Source: SZUA-320 sp963707875 (GTDB lineage Bacteria > Gemmatimonadota > Gemmatimonadetes > Gemmatimonadales > GWC2-71-9). From it: DNA of 64,000 bases. The notes under the pieces are model-generated. The model was not told the DNA's origin and made no database searches. It worked only from the letters and a program-made list of their open reading frames with translations. Positions 59,944-64,000 of this stretch are shown one piece after another; positions within the stretch are counted from its first letter, which is position 1; the number at the start of each line of letters is the position of its first letter. Location: positions 1-64,000 of the forward strand of contig CAVPRU010000003.1 of NCBI GenBank assembly GCA_963707875.1. Reading direction: 5' to 3'. The position numbers and the translations under genes are program-made.

Positions 59944-60471
59944 TCAGGACCAGCCCGCGAGTTGCCGGGCCAGGCGGGCGACTTCCACGGCGACCTCAGT
60001 CGGGGTTCGGCGGTCGGTGGCCACCTCACATTCGGCCTGCTGATAGAGGGGGAGCCGAGTCTCCAGCAGCCGGCGCACCGCCTCCATGGGGCGGTCGCCC
60101 AGCAGGGGGCGGCGGGTCCGGGAGCGGGCCAGCCGGTCGCCGGCGGCCTCGGGCGAAGTCTGCAGGTGCACCACCAGCGCTCCAGCGGCGCTCTCCAGGC
60201 TGCCGGGCTGCGCGGCCCAGCCACCACCCGGCACGATGACCTGAGGGGCGGCGTCGAGTGCCCTGGTCATCGCCTCGCGCTCGAGGGCGCGGAACGCCTC
60301 CTCCCCCTGCTCGGCAAAGATCCGGGCAATCGGGAGACCGGAGTTCCGCTGGATGGCCTCGTCGAGATCGGTGAGCCGGGCCCCAAGATCGGTGGCCACC
60401 AGACGCCCGACCACCGATTTGCCCGCCCCGGGCGGACCGATCAGAATCAGGTGCCGGTGCGCCCCGCTCAC
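59944..60471 (-). CDS. aroK: Shikimate kinase
   Basis: A 175-aa kinase. Walker A is GPPGAGKSVVGRL; the DLDEAIQRNSG motif and EQGEEAFRALEREA contain shikimate-binding residues; the adenine-side VPGGGWA and LID-region arginine in RSRTRRPLL follow. Catalyses phosphorylation of shikimate, the step two before AroC. Overlaps aroC by four bases, so the two chorismate-pathway genes are coupled. Confidence 0.93.
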   Translation of the reverse strand: MSGAHRHLILIGPPGAGKSVVGRLVATDLGARLTDLDEAIQRNSGLPIARIFAEQGEEAFRALEREAMTRALDAAPQVIVPGGGWAAQPGSLESAAGALVVHLQTSPEAAGDRLARSRTRRPLLGDRPMEAVRRLLETRLPLYQQAECEVATDRRTPTEVAVEVARLARQLAGWS

Positions 60472-61694
60472 GACTGGTCCAGAGTCTCCCAGCGTCGACC
60501 CACCGCTGCCAGGAAGGCGTGGCAGTTGCGGGTCATCTCGGTGAGCGAGTCTCCGGCAAACTTCTCCAGCATCGCGTCGGCCAGCACGATCGCGACCAGC
60601 GCCTCGGCAATGACCCCGGCGGCCGGGACCGCGGTCACGTCCGACCGTTCGCTCTGTGCGGCGGCGTCCCGTCCGGTAGTGAGATCGACGGTGCGGAGCG
60701 GGCTCATCAGGGTCGAGATCGGTTTCATCGCGACCCGAACGACCAGCGGCTCGCCGGTCGTCATCCCGCCCTCGAGGCCACCGGCATTGTTGCTGAGCCG
60801 GCGGAAGCCGGCTCGCGCGGTGCGGGTGGCCTCGGGGGCGATCGGATCGTGGACCGCGGAGCCGGGCCGCCGGGCCGCCTCAAACCCGAGCCCGATCTCG
60901 ACCCCCTTGATCGCCGGGATCGACATCAGGAGCCCGGCCAGCCGGCCGTCGAGCTTGCGGTCCCAGCTGACATGGCTGCCGAGCCCGAGAGGCACCCCGC
61001 GGGCCACCACCTCGATCTCGCCGCCCAGGGTATCGCCGGCCTGCCTGGCCTGATCGATCCGGGCCATCATCAACGCCTCGGCGGCCGGGTCGAGCACCCG
61101 GAGGGGAGAGGCATCGGAGGCATCGTTGAGGGGGGTCGGCAGCGGATCGGGCCGGGCGGCCGGGATCCCGCCGAGCGAGACCAGGTGGCTCCCGATCTCG
61201 ATCCCGAATTCGGCCAGCAGACAGCGGGCGATTGCCCCGACCGCGACCCGGGCGGCCGTCTCCCGGGCCGAAGCGCGTTCGAGAATGTCCCGGGCATCGA
61301 CCCGATCGTACTTGAGGACCCCCACCAGGTCGGCGTGCCCGGGGCGAGGGCGGGTGACCCGGCGACGCCGGATCTCCCCCTCGCCTTCGGCCGCCATCAC
61401 GTCCCCCCAGTTGGCCCAATCGCGGTTGGCAATCAGGAGAGAGATGGGTGACCCGATGGTCTCCCCCGCCCGGACCCCCGAGAGCCACTCGATCGCGTCA
61501 CTCTCGATCTGCATCCGGGCACCGCGGCCATAGCCCTGCATCCGGCGGCGCAACTCTCGGTTGACCATCTCGGCCGAAAGCCGGAGCCCGGCCGGCAGTC
61601 CCTCGACCACCGCGATCAGGCCCTTCCCGTGGGACTCCCCCGCCGTCGTGAACCGAAGCCGCACCGTCTGCCTGTCCTGGTGAGAGGTCCCCAT
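60468..61694 (-). CDS. aroC: Chorismate synthase
   Basis: A 408-aa flavin-dependent lyase converting EPSP to chorismate. Signatures: TTAGESHGKGLIAVVEGLPAG, RRMQGYGRGARM, RPRPGHADLVGVLKY, ERASARETAARVAVGA and the FRRLSNNAGGLEGGMTTGEP block. The N-terminal MGTSHQDRQ extension is short. Ends in the AroK overlap. A strong hairpin upstream separates it from pilQ. Confidence 0.95.
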   Translation of the reverse strand: MGTSHQDRQTVRLRFTTAGESHGKGLIAVVEGLPAGLRLSAEMVNRELRRRMQGYGRGARMQIESDAIEWLSGVRAGETIGSPISLLIANRDWANWGDVMAAEGEGEIRRRRVTRPRPGHADLVGVLKYDRVDARDILERASARETAARVAVGAIARCLLAEFGIEIGSHLVSLGGIPAARPDPLPTPLNDASDASPLRVLDPAAEALMMARIDQARQAGDTLGGEIEVVARGVPLGLGSHVSWDRKLDGRLAGLLMSIPAIKGVEIGLGFEAARRPGSAVHDPIAPEATRTARAGFRRLSNNAGGLEGGMTTGEPLVVRVAMKPISTLMSPLRTVDLTTGRDAAAQSERSDVTAVPAAGVIAEALVAIVLADAMLEKFAGDSLTEMTRNCHAFLAAVGRRWETLDQS

Positions 61695-61700
61695 AAAGTA

Positions 61701-61727
61701 ACGAGCCCGGTCGGGGACCGGGCTCGT
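61701..61727 (-). terminator. Terminator between pilQ and aroC
   Basis: Twelve perfectly paired bases, ACGAGCCCGGTC with GACCGGGCTCGT, around a GGG loop. It lies 30 nt after the pilQ stop and just before the aroC start. On the minus strand it is followed by TTACTTT, a weak T-rich tail. It should reduce read-through from the pilus genes into aroC. Confidence 0.8.
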
Positions 61728-61756
61728 TCAGAATTGCTTCGGGCGTCAGGCGGCGC

Positions 61757-63556
61757 TCAGGGACTGGGCGCCCCGTCGTCCACGATCCGTGGGGTGACCA
61801 GGATGATCAGGTCCTTCCGGTTCTCCCGGTTGTCGGTAAAGCTGAACAGCCCACCGATCAGGGGAAGGCTCGACAGCAGCGGAATCCCGTTCCGGGCCCG
61901 GTTGACCGTGGTGACCGTCAAGCCACCGATCACGGCGGTTTGGCCATCCTCGACCAGCAGCTGGTTGGTGGTCTGCTGCTTGTCGATCGAGAAGCCGAGG
62001 TCGCCGGCGGCCAGCGGCTTGACGGCGCTGCGTTCGGTCCGGAGCCGCATCAGGATCTGGCGGTTGTTGGTCACGTGCGGCGTCACGGTGAGTCGGATGC
62101 CGGTTTCCTTGAACTGCACCGTGGCCCTGGGCGCGCCTCCGGTGGCCCCACCGGAGCTGTAGTCGATGATCCGGACCGGAACCTCTTCCCCGACCAGGAT
62201 GTCGGCTTCCTTGTTGTCGAGCGTCGTGATGACCGGCTCCGCCTGAACGTCCGACAACTCCACCCGCTCGAGGGCGCTCAGGAAGGTGGTGAGGGTGAAG
62301 CCCCCCAACGCGGTGGAAAAGACCAGGTCGAGCGCCGAGCCGGTGATATCCGATTCGGCGTTGCCGATCCCGGAAAGGACCCCGCCGCCCAGATCCACGA
62401 TGTTGGTGGTCTTGGGATAGGTCTCGCCCGGCTCCCCGTTGGGATCCGGCCGCTGGACCAGCTGGTTGAAGAACTGGGTCGGGGATCCGAGGTCATACTG
62501 GAGCCCGAGCTGTTCGATGTCGGTGCGATCGACGAAGATGATCTTCGCCTGGATCGACACCTGCGGGGTCCGGATGTCGAGACCGCGGGTGAAGTCCTCC
62601 ACCGCCGAGATCCGGGTCCGGGTGTCGGTCAGGATCAGGCTGTTGGAGGCGGTGTCGGTGGTGATCTCGCCCCGGTTCTTGGTCATGATCCCCTTGACCG
62701 AGTTGGCCAGTTCGGCCGCCCGGGCGTAGTTGATCCGGATGACGCGGGTCTCCAGCGGCTCCAGCGAGTCGATGGCCGCGAGCTGGCCGGGGTCATCGAC
62801 CCGGATGATCCCGCCGGCCATCTCCTGGGCCGACAGCCCCTGGGCCGCCAGGATCGCCTGGAAGGCCTGGGACCATGGCTTGTCGCGGATTTCGGCCGTG
62901 ACTGTCCCCTGGACGCCCTTGCCGAGCACGATGGTCCGTCCGCTGAGGGCGGAGAAGCCGGACACCACGTCAGCGATCGCCGCACCATCCCAGCTCGCGC
63001 TGATCCGCGGCTCGGCCCGCTGCTGGGGAACCCGATTGGTGGTCGCGCGCGATGCCAGGGACTCCGGATAGCTGCTCGAAGCCGCAGGGGCCTCTGGCAC
63101 GGCCGGGGCTGCTCTGGCCAGGGCGACGGCCGGCACCCCGGTCGACCATGCCAGGAAGGTCTCGTCGGCGCCGAGGGAAACGTGGACCCCTTCGTCCACT
63201 CGTTCAACCTGGTACGAGCGGGGCCGGTCGAGCTCGAGCACGATCCGCACGATATCACGGGAGTATTGGCGAACCCGCACATTGACGATCCCCGCCCGGG
63301 CCACGCCGTCATAGATCGGCTCGGCGGCGGTGGAGAGCGTTGCGCCGGTGACGTCGACGACGATCCGGTGCGGGTCCGTCAGCGCAAAGTCGCGCACGCT
63401 CACGGCCCCGCGGGTGGTGATGATGAGCTCCGCCCGCCCGGGGGCAGACACGAGGCTCACCGCAACGACCTCACCCTCGGCCCGGGGGGCCGGCGCGGGG
63501 CGGGCAGACGCGGCGACCATCATCGCGGCGAGCACCCAAGGTTGGATTCCCATCAT
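61757..63556 (-). CDS. pilQ: PilQ, type IV pilus secretin
   Basis: A 599-aa outer-membrane secretin that forms the pilus exit channel. A signal peptide (WVLAAMMVAASARPAPA) precedes an AMIN domain (residues about 30-150, VSVRDFALTDPHRIVVDVTGA and VRVRQYSRDIVRIVLEL) that binds peptidoglycan. STN/N0 (ISASWDGAAIADVVSGFSALSGR) and N1 (VIRINYARAAELANSVKGI) domains follow. The secretin core ends with VEDGQTAVIGGLTVTTVNRARNGIPLLSSLPLIGGLF. The start overlaps the pilP stop (ATGA). Confidence 0.95.
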   Translation of the reverse strand: MMGIQPWVLAAMMVAASARPAPAPRAEGEVVAVSLVSAPGRAELIITTRGAVSVRDFALTDPHRIVVDVTGATLSTAAEPIYDGVARAGIVNVRVRQYSRDIVRIVLELDRPRSYQVERVDEGVHVSLGADETFLAWSTGVPAVALARAAPAVPEAPAASSSYPESLASRATTNRVPQQRAEPRISASWDGAAIADVVSGFSALSGRTIVLGKGVQGTVTAEIRDKPWSQAFQAILAAQGLSAQEMAGGIIRVDDPGQLAAIDSLEPLETRVIRINYARAAELANSVKGIMTKNRGEITTDTASNSLILTDTRTRISAVEDFTRGLDIRTPQVSIQAKIIFVDRTDIEQLGLQYDLGSPTQFFNQLVQRPDPNGEPGETYPKTTNIVDLGGGVLSGIGNAESDITGSALDLVFSTALGGFTLTTFLSALERVELSDVQAEPVITTLDNKEADILVGEEVPVRIIDYSSGGATGGAPRATVQFKETGIRLTVTPHVTNNRQILMRLRTERSAVKPLAAGDLGFSIDKQQTTNQLLVEDGQTAVIGGLTVTTVNRARNGIPLLSSLPLIGGLFSFTDNRENRKDLIILVTPRIVDDGAPSP

Positions 63557-64000
63557 GGCGTCTGTTCCTCCTGCGACTTGCGCAGCGACAGGGTTTCCCG
63601 CCGCTCGATTCCGAAGTCATCTATCAGGAATGAGATTTCCCGTTCGCGAATGTCAATCACCTGCAGCCGTCCGAGCCGGTCCCCGGGGTGGAGATTGTAG
63701 CGTCGTCCGGTAATCCGTTCCCGCAGAACGGCCACATTGCGGGAGCCATTCTGGTGGTCCACATACACCCCGACCAGGGTCAGGTCAGGCAGTTCCGGCC
63801 CCACGTTGGCCTGGTCGAGCAACGATTCGAACGGGTCGCGGGCACCGCCGGTGTAGCCGAACACTTCCCGCCGCAGGGGACCGGTCATGACCTGCCGGGC
63901 CGAATCGGCCGCAGCGGCAGCCCGCTGGGCTCCGGCGGCGACCGGGGTCGGCGGCTCCTCTTCCACCGCGGCCCCGCCGCAGCCACCGGCAAACAGCGCC
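63553..64000 (-). CDS. pilP: PilP-like pilus lipoprotein (N-terminus outside window)
   Basis: At least 149 residues in frame from the window edge. The first visible residues, ALFAGGC, look like the end of a lipoprotein signal peptide. A Pro/Ala linker leads to the PilP-type beta domain: DPFESLL, LTLVGVYVDHQNGSRNVAVL, RRYNLHPGDRLGRLQVIDIREREISFLI. PilP links the inner-membrane PilNO complex to PilQ. A GTG at 63966 could be mistaken for a start, but the lipobox-like sequence upstream argues that the gene continues beyond the window. Confidence 0.85.
   Translation of the reverse strand, partial: ALFAGGCGGAAVEEEPPTPVAAGAQRAAAAADSARQVMTGPLRREVFGYTGGARDPFESLLDQANVGPELPDLTLVGVYVDHQNGSRNVAVLRERITGRRYNLHPGDRLGRLQVIDIREREISFLIDDFGIERRETLSLRKSQEEQTP

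Overview
The window comes from a high-GC Gram-negative bacterium, most probably a Gemmatimonadota member. That assignment is inferred from GC-rich codon use, the mix of signal-peptide and outer-membrane proteins, S9 peptidases, a carboxypeptidase-regulatory/plug protein, type IV pilus genes and the gene content; no rRNA is present to confirm it. The window is almost fully coding, with many 4-nt ATGA/GTGA overlaps. I see no tRNA, CRISPR array, prophage or transposase.

Layout. 0-4.3 kb (+): a barrel-like envelope protein, then an overlapping molybdenum-cofactor set: a 6-pyruvoyl-tetrahydropterin-synthase-like protein, FdhD, MobA, MobB and MoeA. 4.4-10.2 kb: a plug-type envelope protein, a TerB/DUF697-like protein, an S9 peptidase and a glutamine-dependent asparagine synthetase. 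10.4-12.3 kb: a yybP-ykoY (manganese) riboswitch with a terminator-type expression platform ahead of htpX and a TerC-family gene. 12.5-15.4 kb: three paralogous DUF6174-like lipoproteins around a frameshifted UMF1-type MFS gene. 15.5-20.7 kb (-): glutaryl-CoA dehydrogenase-like enzyme, EtfB, EtfA and ETF-quinone oxidoreductase, a complete electron route from acyl-CoA oxidation to quinone. 20.8-25.9 kb: metallophosphoesterase, DUF4139 protein, NAD-type isocitrate dehydrogenase and SDR. 25.9-28.2 kb: CstA with its YbdD partner.

28.1-32.1 kb is the most rearranged stretch. It holds duplicated pieces of ybdD, a Uma2 gene and an MFS gene, two visibly AT-richer lipoprotein genes, and three copies of a roughly 93-bp palindromic element. 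The element keeps the same open frame in every copy, and one copy sits in frame inside an MFS transporter. 32.7-38.7 kb (-) is a tightly packed run: DUF885-like protein, sugar nucleotidyltransferase, two cupins, a four-cluster ferredoxin and a second S9 peptidase. 38.8-41.8 kb (-) carries ATP synthase Fo genes plus the delta subunit, without the rest of F1.

41.9-47.2 kb (+): MoxR ATPase, fasciclin lipoprotein and a very large BTAD/AAA/TPR regulator. 47.2-51.5 kb (-) is a cyclic-di-GMP module: an integral-membrane HD-GYP phosphodiesterase preceded by a 24-codon micro-ORF, an unrecognised 263-aa protein, and a striking fusion of a 2x[4Fe-4S] ferredoxin, an H-cluster-less [FeFe]-hydrogenase-like region, another Cys4 Fe-S motif and a complete GGDEF domain. 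This fusion is the best candidate for an undescribed system: a redox-sensing diguanylate cyclase. 51.6-64 kb (-) is housekeeping: sigma-54 regulator with a pseudo-receiver, MogA, GcvT, ArgF, HslU, HslV, XerC/D, TrmFO, AroK, AroC, PilQ and PilP.

Single-base frameshifts occur in genes expected to be intact (atpH, hslV, hslU, a UMF1 MFS gene, the 5' end of an S9 peptidase), several beside short homopolymers. I read these as residual indel errors of the assembly rather than biology.
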